A DNA stretch of 9,926 nucleotides from Bacillota bacterium (GTDB lineage: Bacteria; Bacillota; Clostridia; Acetivibrionales; DTU013): assembly GCA_023435805.1 (NCBI GenBank), contig JAEZMC010000027.1:1-9926 (forward strand). The letters are read 5' to 3'. The notes beneath the pieces are model-generated. The model did not search any database. It was not told the DNA's origin and saw only the letters and a program-made list of their open reading frames with translations. The stretch's first letter is position 1, and the number at the start of each line of letters is the position of its first letter. Position numbers and translations under genes: made by a program. Below, one piece after another: positions 1-6,884 of this stretch.

Positions 1-1271
1 GACTGGGTGTGACCGGCGGCGGATATGATGAACGCGGATTGCTGGGGCTGGCGTTTCATCCCGAATTTCATTATAACGGCCTGTTTTATGTTCATTATTC
101 CGCAGCAGGAACGCAAGGTCCGGGTGCACTGCCTGCTTCAAGAGCCGCAGGACAAGATACGGATGCTACTCTGCCAGAATTTTTCAGGCCTGACCCATGT
201 GACCTGGGAACCTTAAACCTGAAGTGGACAAACAGGGATACTTTATATGACCACGTTGATACAGTTGAAGAGTGGATTTTACAGCCGAATGGTCAGCCTC
301 TGAAACGGCGGACACTGCTAAATTTAAGAAGGCCGTTTTTTAATCATAATGGCGTCAACAGCTTATGCTTTTCCCCTGAAACAGGCAGGCTTGTATTAAC
401 AACCGGAGACGGTGGAAAAGGCTATGACCCGTTTAATTTAAGCCAGAATGATATGGAAATAGCCGGCAAAATCATTGAAGTGGATGTAGCGAAGAATACG
501 TTCACCTATAACCCGCCGGCAGTCACCCGTTTTAATGAACTTCCCCCACCTGTTCAGGATGCGCTTACGGTAATTGCCAAAGGAGTCCGCAATATTCCCG
601 GCATCTCATTTCAAAGGTTTTATAATCAGTATATTAAATATGCGGGAAATGTCGGTCAGGATCTGGTAGAGTCGATTTTTTCATTCGTTCACTACATACC
701 AATACCGGTTACGCAGCTTGTTCAAGCTTCCCTCATGAACAATGTACCTGCCCCTGAAGGATTTGTTAACTTTGGCTGGCGGGGGTGGGAAGGTGCTTTC
801 CCGGCTTCGTTTATAACGAGCTGTACTAAAAATCCGGCTTTGGATGAAAAAACAGTGGCGTATTACGATGAGGCAGTGGAAACTTCCGTGCGGCGTCTTC
901 CACCGCTTATCAGCTATTTCCATAAAGACCCCCGGCCCGATAAGTTTGGAGGAACGGCACTTACAGGAGTCCAGCCCTATATGGGGAATGGAATCCCCGG
1001 CTTAAAGGGAAGCGTTGTGTTTACGGATCTTGCCCGAAATGAAGGATCACCACCTCCGGCCAGAGGAGTTTTAGCCTATACCAGGGCAAGAGCTGACTGT
1101 AAACTAAATGATTATGACACAATTGAAATCGATTATGATTTCGGGTCTCTATCAGCTTTTTATGTCAGCCTGGGAACGAATCTGGATCAAACCAGGTTAT
1201 ACCTAGGGGTAAATGGCTCTATGAATGTGGCTGATTTTAACCTGGGCTCTGTTTTTGAAATTGTCCCGTAA
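1..1271 (+). CDS. Glucose/sorbosone dehydrogenase-like (PQQ-type beta-propeller) protein, 5' partial
   Basis: The reading frame is open at the window's left edge (first full codon at 3) and ends at TAA 1269-1271. The GTG at 9 is internal, because family-like sequence (LGVTGGGYDERGLLGLAFHP) already runs through it. Numbering from that GTG, the marks of the GSDH/HHIP-like six-bladed propeller appear in order: LLGLAFHPEF (11-20), FNHNGVNSL (111-119) with the His that in soluble glucose dehydrogenase acts as catalytic base, TTGDGG..DP (131-141) for the calcium/cofactor region, KGVRNIPGISF (191-201), VGQD (215-218) and NFGWRGWEG (254-262). Soluble family members oxidise sugars or aldoses with PQQ, but many Gram-positive relatives have no proven cofactor or substrate. 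A stretch of about 20 residues (230-250, rich in V, P and L) enlarges the usual VGQ-to-GW spacing. The N-terminus, and so any signal peptide, is not visible. It appears unrelated to the next operon, which has its own promoter. Confidence 0.85.
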   Translation, partial: LGVTGGGYDERGLLGLAFHPEFHYNGLFYVHYSAAGTQGPGALPASRAAGQDTDATLPEFFRPDPCDLGTLNLKWTNRDTLYDHVDTVEEWILQPNGQPLKRRTLLNLRRPFFNHNGVNSLCFSPETGRLVLTTGDGGKGYDPFNLSQNDMEIAGKIIEVDVAKNTFTYNPPAVTRFNELPPPVQDALTVIAKGVRNIPGISFQRFYNQYIKYAGNVGQDLVESIFSFVHYIPIPVTQLVQASLMNNVPAPEGFVNFGWRGWEGAFPASFITSCTKNPALDEKTVAYYDEAVETSVRRLPPLISYFHKDPRPDKFGGTALTGVQPYMGNGIPGLKGSVVFTDLARNEGSPPPARGVLAYTRARADCKLNDYDTIEIDYDFGSLSAFYVSLGTNLDQTRLYLGVNGSMNVADFNLGSVFEIVP

Positions 1272-1353
1272 TATAAAAAGCTGTTACCCTGCCGGGTGCC
1301 GGACTGTTATACTGTCCTCCCGTTCACCCTTCTATGTTTTTGGATATTTTTAG

Positions 1354-1382
1354 TTAAAAAAGTGATGATTTATTGCTATAAT
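1354..1382 (+). promoter_or_regulatory. Sigma-A-type promoter of the regulatory operon
   Basis: A perfect -10 box TATAAT (1377-1382) lies 17 bases downstream of TTAAAA (1354-1359), which matches 4 of 6 bases of the -35 consensus. The predicted transcript start near 1389 leaves a leader of about 27 bases before the ATG at 1416. No clear operator repeat is visible nearby, so low constitutive expression is plausible. Confidence 0.65.
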
Positions 1383-1400
1383 AGTCTTATAGATGCACAG

Positions 1401-1406
1401 GGAGGT
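1401..1406 (+). promoter_or_regulatory. Ribosome binding site fixing the start at 1416
   Basis: GGAGGT ends 9 bases before ATG 1416. The longer in-frame GTG at 1296 has no such site and lies upstream of the promoter. Confidence 0.75.
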
Positions 1407-1415
1407 ATCGATACC

Positions 1416-2027
1416 ATGTCTGCCTTCATTGAAGAATTCATAAGCTATTTGAACTTGATACATCGGTTATCCGTCAGCGAAAATGCCCAAAAAACTCAGA
1501 ATATGGTCCAATGTATTGATCGTCACATCCGGTATAAATATTTGAGGGTGAATGAAATTGTCAAGCTGAGAACGGAAATGCTCCAGGTGGACAATCTGAT
1601 AAACATATTCCGGACAAGGTTCGGAGATAACCTGGAATATCGGAAAAGCACCATGGATGGGCTGCCGGATCCCTACCTTCCGGCAAACACGGTTCTGGCC
1701 CTGGTTGAAAGCGCATTGATTCATGGATTGACCTCCAAAGAGGGCGATTGGAGGCTCAATATCGATATAGACAGGAATGAGCACGGACTTCTGATCCATA
1801 TAACAGATAACGGCATTGGTCCGGCTTCAACAGTGACGTTCTCTTCCGCCGTTTCTGAAAGAAAAGAAGTTATAGCGGCAGTCAATTCAAGGTTGAAGGA
1901 CTATTTTGCCAACCCCGTTTCAGGGTCCGTTTTTGAGTCTCAATACGGGAATACGGAGCCGGTGAATATCTCCAGTTCGGGCAAGTGCAACAAAGTAACC
2001 ATCCACCTTCCCCATTCCGGGTTATAA
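1416..2027 (+). CDS. Soluble degenerate YesM-like histidine kinase core (probable pseudokinase)
   Basis: This 203-residue protein has no membrane segment, HAMP or sensor domain. It aligns by eye with the catalytic half of the kinase encoded next (2051-3523): residues 6-40 match residues 298-332 without a gap (shared R17, S19, E22, K26, T27, R39, Y40), and after a one-residue shift RFGD (68-71), the N-box region LVESALIHGL (96-105) and the G1 box DNGIG (131-135) also match. Three catalytic positions differ. Glu6 sits where the phospho-accepting His is expected, Ser99 replaces the Mg-binding N-box Asn, and the G2 glycine motif is replaced by residues 150-155 (KEVIAA). The later NxR-L helix (V156-F164) and the terminal beta-strand (VTIHLP) remain, so the fold is probably intact. 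It is first in the operon, 23 bases before the full kinase. Inferred role: a partner, decoy or inhibitor of that kinase. A decaying duplicate is the alternative, but the intact frame, good RBS and promoter argue for function. Confidence 0.75.
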   Translation: MSAFIEEFISYLNLIHRLSVSENAQKTQNMVQCIDRHIRYKYLRVNEIVKLRTEMLQVDNLINIFRTRFGDNLEYRKSTMDGLPDPYLPANTVLALVESALIHGLTSKEGDWRLNIDIDRNEHGLLIHITDNGIGPASTVTFSSAVSERKEVIAAVNSRLKDYFANPVSGSVFESQYGNTEPVNISSSGKCNKVTIHLPHSGL

Positions 2028-2035
2028 TATTTGTT

Positions 2036-2043
2036 AGGAGAGG
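2036..2043 (+). promoter_or_regulatory. Ribosome binding site fixing the start at 2051
   Basis: AGGAGAGG lies 7 bases before ATG 2051. The frame stays open upstream to 1985, but that part overlaps the previous gene and lacks a site of its own. Confidence 0.7.
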
Positions 2044-2050
2044 CGATACC

Positions 2051-3523
2051 ATGCCGAAAATTTCCGATAAGGTACGAAGGATTTCCATACGTGGAAAGCT
2101 GATTATGTTTATGACGACCGTCGTAGTTTTCATCAGTTTGTCAAACCTCTATTTCTACAATATGGCCTATAGCTCGATGGATGAATATAATCGGCTTCTC
2201 AGGGAATACAGCCAGGTGAACAGCCTATCCATGAACCTGATCCAGGGGAGGGACAATTTTGCCAGGTATGTTACAGAAGGCAGCGGTTCGGAAGGGGATA
2301 GCCTCGAGCTTTACAAATACAGAATATCCATGGATGCGACCGGCGACCTGATCAATGAGATCGTTGCATCCGCCAACTCCCTGGACACCGTCCTGCAGTC
2401 AAATGCCATCAGAAATTCCATACAAACCTATTCGGAGGAAATTGACAGTATCATCAACAGCAATGCAAAAAAAGAAACAAAATATCTGAAATTCCTGAAG
2501 GCAAAAGACGACTCCTTTTATATCGAGGGCTATATCAAGCAGCTGCTGAACACAAAGCTGTCGGAAGGCGAATGGTACCACCGCCAGCTGACCAACCGGG
2601 TCAGGCAGATACGTGTTATTAATTTCACCAGTGTTCTGTTTCTGATGCTCGTCAGCCTGCTGTTTATTTTTGCGATATCAAACAGTATCACAAACCCGAT
2701 AAAGAAACTGACCCAGTTTGCCAGGAACGTATCCCGCGGAAATTTTGTCAACAAGGAGCTGGAGATGAGATCCTCCGAGGAGATTAACATCCTGGCTTCC
2801 ACATTGAATCAGATGTCAAAAAACATCTTTAATATGATCAGCATACAGAACCAGCTGCATGAAGAAGAAATCAAGAGCATTAAGATATCCAACGAACTAA
2901 ACGAAGCCCGTTTCCTGGCACTTCAGTCACAAATAGCACCTCACTTCCTTTTCAACACACTCAACGCCATTGCCCGGTTTTCCATGTTCGAAGGCGCCAA
3001 CAAAACCACGCGGCTGATCGAGTCTCTGTCCAGTATTTTCCGATACAATCTGAAGGCCACGGAAAAAGTCCAGATCAGCGAGGAATTGAAGATCATTCAG
3101 GCTTATGCTGCAATCCAAAGCGCAAGGTTTGGTGACCGAATCCGGTTCGATATCCGATGCAGGACCGATTTGGGGAGTATTTACGTCCCCCGCTTCATTT
3201 TGCAGCCATTGGTGGAAAATGCCGTTATCCATGGGCTTGAGCCAAAAGAAGGCAGCGGAATGGTACGGGTGAAAATTCAAGAAACCTCCGAAAATCTGGT
3301 GATCAAGGTAATAGACAACGGAGTGGGCATACCGGCGGGCAAGCTTGCACAGCTTCTTGGACAGACGGAAGAGGCAATACAAAGGAAAGGTGATACCACC
3401 GGCATCGGAGTAAATAATGTTCGCGAGCGTATTCTGCTTTATTACAGGAAAACGGACAGTTTTTCCATAAAAAGCAAGGAACACCTTGGTACGGTTATAA
3501 CCTTGAAATTATCTATAGAATGA
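2051..3523 (+). CDS. YesM-type sensor histidine kinase (HAMP, His_kinase, HATPase_c)
   Basis: This 490-residue membrane kinase autophosphorylates on a histidine and passes the phosphate to the response regulator encoded next. It has a transmembrane segment at about 16-38, an outside domain of about 150 residues (39-187), a second transmembrane segment at 188-210 and a HAMP linker (about 211-265). The His_kinase motif LALQSQIAPHFLFNTLNAI holds the acceptor His298. The ATP-binding domain has the N-box LVENAVIHG (387-395, Asn390), the G1 box DNGVGIP (422-428) and the G2 motif TTGIGVNN (449-456), so all catalytic motifs are intact. The outside part is short and appears helical, rich in S, N, E, L and I, unlike the larger Cache-type sensor (about 250 residues) common in this family. 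The gap to the regulator gene is 42 bases. The ligand is unknown; the adjacent importer suggests that its substrate, free or bound to its binding protein, is the signal. Confidence 0.93.
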   Translation: MPKISDKVRRISIRGKLIMFMTTVVVFISLSNLYFYNMAYSSMDEYNRLLREYSQVNSLSMNLIQGRDNFARYVTEGSGSEGDSLELYKYRISMDATGDLINEIVASANSLDTVLQSNAIRNSIQTYSEEIDSIINSNAKKETKYLKFLKAKDDSFYIEGYIKQLLNTKLSEGEWYHRQLTNRVRQIRVINFTSVLFLMLVSLLFIFAISNSITNPIKKLTQFARNVSRGNFVNKELEMRSSEEINILASTLNQMSKNIFNMISIQNQLHEEEIKSIKISNELNEARFLALQSQIAPHFLFNTLNAIARFSMFEGANKTTRLIESLSSIFRYNLKATEKVQISEELKIIQAYAAIQSARFGDRIRFDIRCRTDLGSIYVPRFILQPLVENAVIHGLEPKEGSGMVRVKIQETSENLVIKVIDNGVGIPAGKLAQLLGQTEEAIQRKGDTTGIGVNNVRERILLYYRKTDSFSIKSKEHLGTVITLKLSIE

Positions 3524-3552
3524 ATCCGCTTATGACAGCGGGACAGCAAACT

Positions 3553-3558
3553 GGGAGG
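3553..3558 (+). promoter_or_regulatory. Ribosome binding site choosing ATG 3566 over ATG 3560
   Basis: GGGAGG is only 1 base from ATG 3560 but 7 bases from ATG 3566, so translation should begin at 3566 with the sequence MYRLLIADDE, which places the REC domain at the very N-terminus as usual. Confidence 0.7.
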
Positions 3559-3565
3559 AATGAAG

Positions 3566-5164
3566 ATGTACAGGCTATTAATCGCAGATGACGAGGTTGT
3601 GGAGAGAGAAGCGGTAAAATTTATCGTAGGGCAGAACCTTTCAGGGATACTGGAAATATGTGAAGCGACAAATGGAAGAGAACTGCTGGAAAAGCTTTCG
3701 GTTTTTAAACCGGATATTGTTCTTACAGATATAAAAATGCCAGGCATCAGCGGGTTGGAGGCTGCCGCCAAAATACGAGAGCTCCTCCCCGATTGCAGAA
3801 TCATACTGATGTCGGCCTTTCATTATTTCAATTATGCAAAAGACGGCCTTTCTCTGGGCGTCGACGAATACATTACCAAACCGGCACCGGCGGAGGTCAT
3901 CATGAACGCCCTCCATCAATCCATTCTTCACGTGGAGGAAGTCAGGAGCACGAGGAAGAAGGAAGAGGAAATCAGCACACGGCTGAAAAATGTTACACAG
4001 TATCTGGAAGACGAGCTAATTGTCCTTATGTCCTCCGGTGAAATTGAGGAAACGGTGATACGGGAGTTTTTTGATATCCTGAATATCACAAGCTCCTCCT
4101 TCGTCGGCATTGCCCTATCCATCGCCAATCACAGCCTGCCTGCGGAAATAGCCGGAGAAGTGCAGAAAAGGATCCTGAAAAAGAGACTGTCCGAACAGCT
4201 GAAAAGCAAGCTGCGCGCCCGGGGACTGAATTTTCTGCAGAGCATGGTGGGACCTCATATCTTCATCCTGATACTTGCCTCCAATGAAATGGACGAGTAC
4301 TCCTCCAGAGTCTTGTGGGCAAAAGCTCTCTCGGAAATCAAGGATGAAATATCCAATGAAATGCTTGTTCAGCTGAATATCGGAATTGGAAAACAGTGCA
4401 ATGCCATAACGGATATCAATGAAACATTCCTTCAGGCTAAAATTGCATTAAAGTACGATCCCTCCCCCGGCTCCGTTACAAGCTACGGAGATATAGCAAA
4501 TCCGAGAAAAAGCCTGGACTACCCTTTGATCAAAGAAAAGCAGCTATTGGACTGCTTTCTCCTCGGCGAAACCGGGAATTCCCTTCTTCTTGCCGATGAG
4601 CTGATAGACTGGATTGCTGTCAATCAGCCCAATCTGGATATCATGAGGGAGAGAATCTATGAGCTTTTGCTTGTACTAATGCGCGAAGTCTTATTAAATC
4701 TGCATTTGCAGGAATTTGAAATCGATTCCGAAGGAATGCGCAGGGATTTATACCTGCTTGACTCCGTAAGAGATCTGAGATCGTATGCAAAAAGCTATAT
4801 GCAAAAAAAGATACAGGAGATCCGCAGCATTAAAGCATCCAGGGCGAGCTCGCTGCTTTCCCTGGTCCTGGGATACATCCATAAAAATTATGGCACGGAG
4901 CTTTCACTGGAGTCAGCGGCCGAAGTGGTCAGAGTCAGCCCTTTTTATCTGAGCAAGCTTTTCAGAAAGGAAACCGGAAAAACCTTTATTGATTATCTTA
5001 CGGAATTCCGCATTAAAAAAGCCAAGGAGCTTCTGTCCATTCCTACCAACAATGTCAAGGATGTTTGCTATATGGTCGGCTACAGGGATCCGAACTACTT
5101 TGCCCGGGTGTTTAAAAAAATCAGCGGAATTACCCCGACCGAATACAGGGATAAAAACGTTTAA
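3566..5164 (+). CDS. YesN-type response regulator (REC domain plus AraC-family DNA-binding domain)
   Basis: This 532-residue cytoplasmic transcription factor is the partner of the upstream kinase. The REC domain (1-120) has the acidic pocket D8/D9, the phospho-acceptor Asp55 in VLTDIKMPG, Ser83 in LMSAF and Lys105 in ITKPAP. A coiled, charged linker (120-145) leads to a middle region (about 150-310) with the pattern NIGIGK...ETFLQAKIALKY that is common to YesN proteins and resembles a degenerate GGDEF-like fold. The C-terminal 100 residues are an AraC/XylS domain with two helix-turn-helix units (about 447-468 and 496-517), including the signature residues GYRDPNYFARVFKK and GITPTEYR. The gene ends the regulatory operon; a terminator follows 28 bases later. 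The probable target is the importer operon directly downstream, whose leader carries an inverted repeat. The native effect is most likely activation, as for most AraC-type regulators. Confidence 0.93.
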   Translation: MYRLLIADDEVVEREAVKFIVGQNLSGILEICEATNGRELLEKLSVFKPDIVLTDIKMPGISGLEAAAKIRELLPDCRIILMSAFHYFNYAKDGLSLGVDEYITKPAPAEVIMNALHQSILHVEEVRSTRKKEEEISTRLKNVTQYLEDELIVLMSSGEIEETVIREFFDILNITSSSFVGIALSIANHSLPAEIAGEVQKRILKKRLSEQLKSKLRARGLNFLQSMVGPHIFILILASNEMDEYSSRVLWAKALSEIKDEISNEMLVQLNIGIGKQCNAITDINETFLQAKIALKYDPSPGSVTSYGDIANPRKSLDYPLIKEKQLLDCFLLGETGNSLLLADELIDWIAVNQPNLDIMRERIYELLLVLMREVLLNLHLQEFEIDSEGMRRDLYLLDSVRDLRSYAKSYMQKKIQEIRSIKASRASSLLSLVLGYIHKNYGTELSLESAAEVVRVSPFYLSKLFRKETGKTFIDYLTEFRIKKAKELLSIPTNNVKDVCYMVGYRDPNYFARVFKKISGITPTEYRDKNV

Positions 5165-5191
5165 TTTCCATCAAAATATTGCTGTTATGGC

Positions 5192-5233
5192 AAAAAAGTG
5201 CTATGCGTCAGTTCCGGCACTTTTTTATTTTTT
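5192..5233 (+). terminator. Intrinsic terminator of the regulatory operon
   Basis: The arms AAAAAAGTGC (5192-5201) and GCACTTTTTT (5217-5226) form a perfect 10-bp stem with a 15-base loop. The second arm's six T's continue, after one A, into six more (5228-5233). A second register can pair GGCAAAAAA (5189-5197) with TTTTTTGCC (5228-5236). It separates the kinase/regulator transcript from the importer operon. Confidence 0.82.
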
Positions 5234-5235
5234 GC

Positions 5236-5319
5236 CCTGTCAACAGAATGCTATATATGACAATATTGTTTAGCGAGATATTTTCCGCTAAACAGTATCA
5301 TATTTATTAGATTGACAGG
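5236..5319 (+). repeat. 8-bp inverted repeat pair flanking the central palindrome
   Basis: CCTGTCAA (5236-5243) and TTGACAGG (5312-5319) are exact reverse complements, and their midpoint (5277.5) nearly coincides with that of the inner palindrome (5280.5). The right copy contains a perfect -35-like TTGACA (5312-5317), yet any -10 spaced 16-18 bases from it would overlap the ribosome binding site, so it may be a regulator half-site and not a promoter element. The pairing could also be chance. Confidence 0.45.
5263..5298 (+). promoter_or_regulatory. Inverted repeat, candidate operator of the importer operon
   Basis: ATATTGTTTAGCG (5263-5275) and CGCTAAACAGTAT (5286-5298) match at 12 of 13 positions, with the inner nine (TGTTTAGCG/CGCTAAACA) perfect, around a 10-base A/T-rich spacer. 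No U-tract follows, so it is not a terminator. It sits about 55-90 bases before the binding-protein ATG, inside the only gap that can hold the operon's promoter. A weak core promoter, TTGCCC (5232-5237) and TATATG (5254-5259) with a 16-base spacer, would start transcription at its left edge. That promoter assignment is uncertain. The site could bind the YesN-type regulator, bind another factor, or fold as a leader hairpin. Confidence 0.6.
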
Positions 5320-5340
5320 TTCCCACGATAAAAATTGAAT

Positions 5341-5346
5341 AGGAGG
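5341..5346 (+). promoter_or_regulatory. Strong ribosome binding site fixing the start at 5353
   Basis: AGGAGG ends 6 bases before ATG 5353, the start of a clear signal peptide. The in-frame TTG at 5335 would read through this site. Confidence 0.85.
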
Positions 5347-5352
5347 TTTTCT

Positions 5353-6771
5353 ATGAAAAAAGCAATCGCGCTCATACTCTGCATCATGATGGTAATGACA
5401 ATAGCGTTGCAGGTTTCGGCAATCAAATCGGTCCCGGTAACAGGCATATCTCTTGACAAGACTCAACTGACGCTGGTCCACGACCAAATCTACGACCTAA
5501 AAATCACACTGACGCCGACAAACGCCACACAAAAATTTCTCACCTTTTCAACATCCAATAAAAATGTAGCCTCCATCAGCCCAAACGGCAGAATTCTTGG
5601 AATCAATACCGGAACTACGGTCATTACCGTAACCACATCCAACAATCTCACTGCAAAATGTACCGTAACTGTTGTGAAAGCTGCTTCAAAGCCGGTTAAA
5701 ATCAGTATTATCGATGTCGCCGGAAATTTGCAGCTGACACAGCCCGCAATTGAAAAATTCAAGGTAAATAACCCTCAGCTCGTCAAAGAGCTGGAGTTCA
5801 TCAAACTGACCGCTCCGGAACTGACTGCAAAAATACAGGCGCAGCAGGCAGCGAACAATATCGAAAACGCAATGGTCCTGACGGGCTTCGACGGGCTTGC
5901 CGCCGGTACGGATGCAGGTGTCTGGGAGCAGCTCTGGCCGGCATTCAAGGACAGAATGCCCGACCTGGAGAGCAAATATCTGCCGGGAGCCCTGAAGGCA
6001 TTCAATATCGGCAAGGGAAACGGGATCGTCGTCACATTCTGCCCCGGCGGCCCAATGTTCACCTACAACCCGGCCAAGGTAAAGAGCGTACCGAAGACTC
6101 CCGCCGAACTTCTTGCCTGGGCGAAGCAGAACCCGAACAAATTCCTGTATGCAAGACCTGCAAACTCCGGCCCGGGCAGATCTCTGCTGCAGGGACTGCC
6201 CTACATCCTCGGAGACAAGAATCCAAAAGACCCGAAAACCTGGAACAAAACCTGGGCTTATCTCAAGGAACTTGACAAATACATAGAGTATTACCCGACC
6301 GGCACCGGCATTACCTTTACGGAGCTGGGACAGGAAACCCGCTATATGGTCGCAAGCCATATCGGCTGGGATATGAACCAGAGGATACTTGCAACGAATA
6401 TCCCCGCAACATACCAGGGCTTCTTCTTTGACAATACGACATGGATAAATGATGCTCATTTTGTGTGCGTACCCAAGGGCTTGGACACAGACAGGAAGAA
6501 TGTCGTTTTCGCACTGATTACATATATGATGAAGCCGCCGCAGCAGGCTATAACCTACGACAACGGGTATTTCTATCCGGGTCCCGCCCTGCAGAATGTT
6601 CCGCTGACAATGGCTCCTTCGGATACCCAGAAGAAAATAACTGCCGCAATGCGTACCGAATATGACAAGGCGATTAAAGACTTCCCGAATGAAACCTCTC
6701 TGGATCCTGCAGCCATGGTAGAGGCGTTTGATATGTGGGATAAGCTCGTCGGTGCAAAAATCAAGAAATAA
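5353..6771 (+). CDS. Secreted ABC transporter substrate-binding protein with N-terminal Big_2 Ig-like domain
   Basis: This 472-residue exported protein binds the importer's substrate. Its signal peptide (1-23) has MKK, a hydrophobic core and a VSA cleavage site; Cys10 lies in the core, but LILC does not fit a lipobox, so lipid anchoring is unlikely. Residues 27-108 form a Big_2 domain: VTGISLDKTQLTL, LTPTNAT, VASISPNGRILGINTGTTVI and CTVTVV are its typical strands. From about 114 a binding-protein fold follows, with GPMFTYNP (233-240), a Trp- and Tyr-rich middle region, GFDG and GWDM segments and a C-terminal FALITYMMKPPQQAITYDNG and YFYPGP stretch. These suggest the PotD/iron/thiamine/phosphonate group, and from memory the AttC/YnjB-like branch, not sugar-binding proteins. 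It is first in the operon with the strongest ribosome site, consistent with the excess of binding protein over membrane parts. The substrate cannot be read from the sequence. The Ig-like fusion may hold or position it at the cell wall. Confidence 0.85.
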   Translation: MKKAIALILCIMMVMTIALQVSAIKSVPVTGISLDKTQLTLVHDQIYDLKITLTPTNATQKFLTFSTSNKNVASISPNGRILGINTGTTVITVTTSNNLTAKCTVTVVKAASKPVKISIIDVAGNLQLTQPAIEKFKVNNPQLVKELEFIKLTAPELTAKIQAQQAANNIENAMVLTGFDGLAAGTDAGVWEQLWPAFKDRMPDLESKYLPGALKAFNIGKGNGIVVTFCPGGPMFTYNPAKVKSVPKTPAELLAWAKQNPNKFLYARPANSGPGRSLLQGLPYILGDKNPKDPKTWNKTWAYLKELDKYIEYYPTGTGITFTELGQETRYMVASHIGWDMNQRILATNIPATYQGFFFDNTTWINDAHFVCVPKGLDTDRKNVVFALITYMMKPPQQAITYDNGYFYPGPALQNVPLTMAPSDTQKKITAAMRTEYDKAIKDFPNETSLDPAAMVEAFDMWDKLVGAKIKK

Positions 6772-6779
6772 ACAGACAT

Positions 6780-6848
6780 AAGGCTTATTCAGCCTTCCGG
6801 GTAAAGGGCAGGCGGAAGTTCGCAGAAAGACTCCCCTGTCCTTTATCC
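6780..6848 (+). other. Intercistronic double hairpin between binding protein and ATPase genes
   Basis: A small perfect hairpin, AAGGCT/AGCCTT (6780-6785 and 6791-6796, 5-base loop), is followed by a large one: GGGTAAAGGGCAGG (6799-6812) with CCTGTCCTTTATCC (6835-6848), 14 pairs of which two are G-U, enclosing a 22-base loop with a possible GCG/CGC inner stem. A-rich sequence follows, with no U-tract, so it is unlikely to be an efficient terminator. Structures here commonly protect the 3' end of binding-protein mRNA and lower downstream expression; that role is inferred. Confidence 0.7.
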
Positions 6849-6874
6849 AAAATCAAAAACAATATAATGAAGCC

Positions 6875-6881
6875 GGGTGAT
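6875..6881 (+). promoter_or_regulatory. Ribosome binding site choosing ATG 6885 over ATG 6867
   Basis: GGGTGAT can pair with the part of the 16S tail complementary to GGTGAT and sits 3 bases before ATG 6885, which is the correct aligned spacing. No Shine-Dalgarno sequence precedes ATG 6867. Confidence 0.6.
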
Positions 6882-6884
6882 GAT

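Noticed and set aside
1301..1317. Imperfect hairpin after the dehydrogenase gene (GGACTG with CTGTCC)
   Set aside because: The stem has six pairs with one mismatch, and the nearest T-run begins about 20 bases later, so it is too weak to call a terminator.
1296..1415. In-frame GTG extension of the pseudokinase gene that would add a 40-residue hydrophobic N-terminus resembling a membrane anchor
   Set aside because: It has no ribosome binding site, and the good promoter (TATAAT at 1377-1382) lies inside it, whereas GGAGGT precedes ATG 1416.
2927..3484. Minus-strand open frame of 185 codons inside the kinase gene
   Set aside because: It is antisense to conserved kinase motifs and shows no recognisable domain or ribosome site.
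5312..5340. TTGACA (5312-5317) with TTGAAT (5335-5340) as the importer promoter
   Set aside because: Transcription would start at about 5347, after the AGGAGG site, leaving the strong ribosome site untranscribed.
5686..6459. Long open frame (257 codons) on the minus strand within the binding-protein gene
   Set aside because: It lies wholly antisense to a well-supported gene, has no ribosome binding site that I can see, and its Cys/Arg-rich translation matches no family I know.
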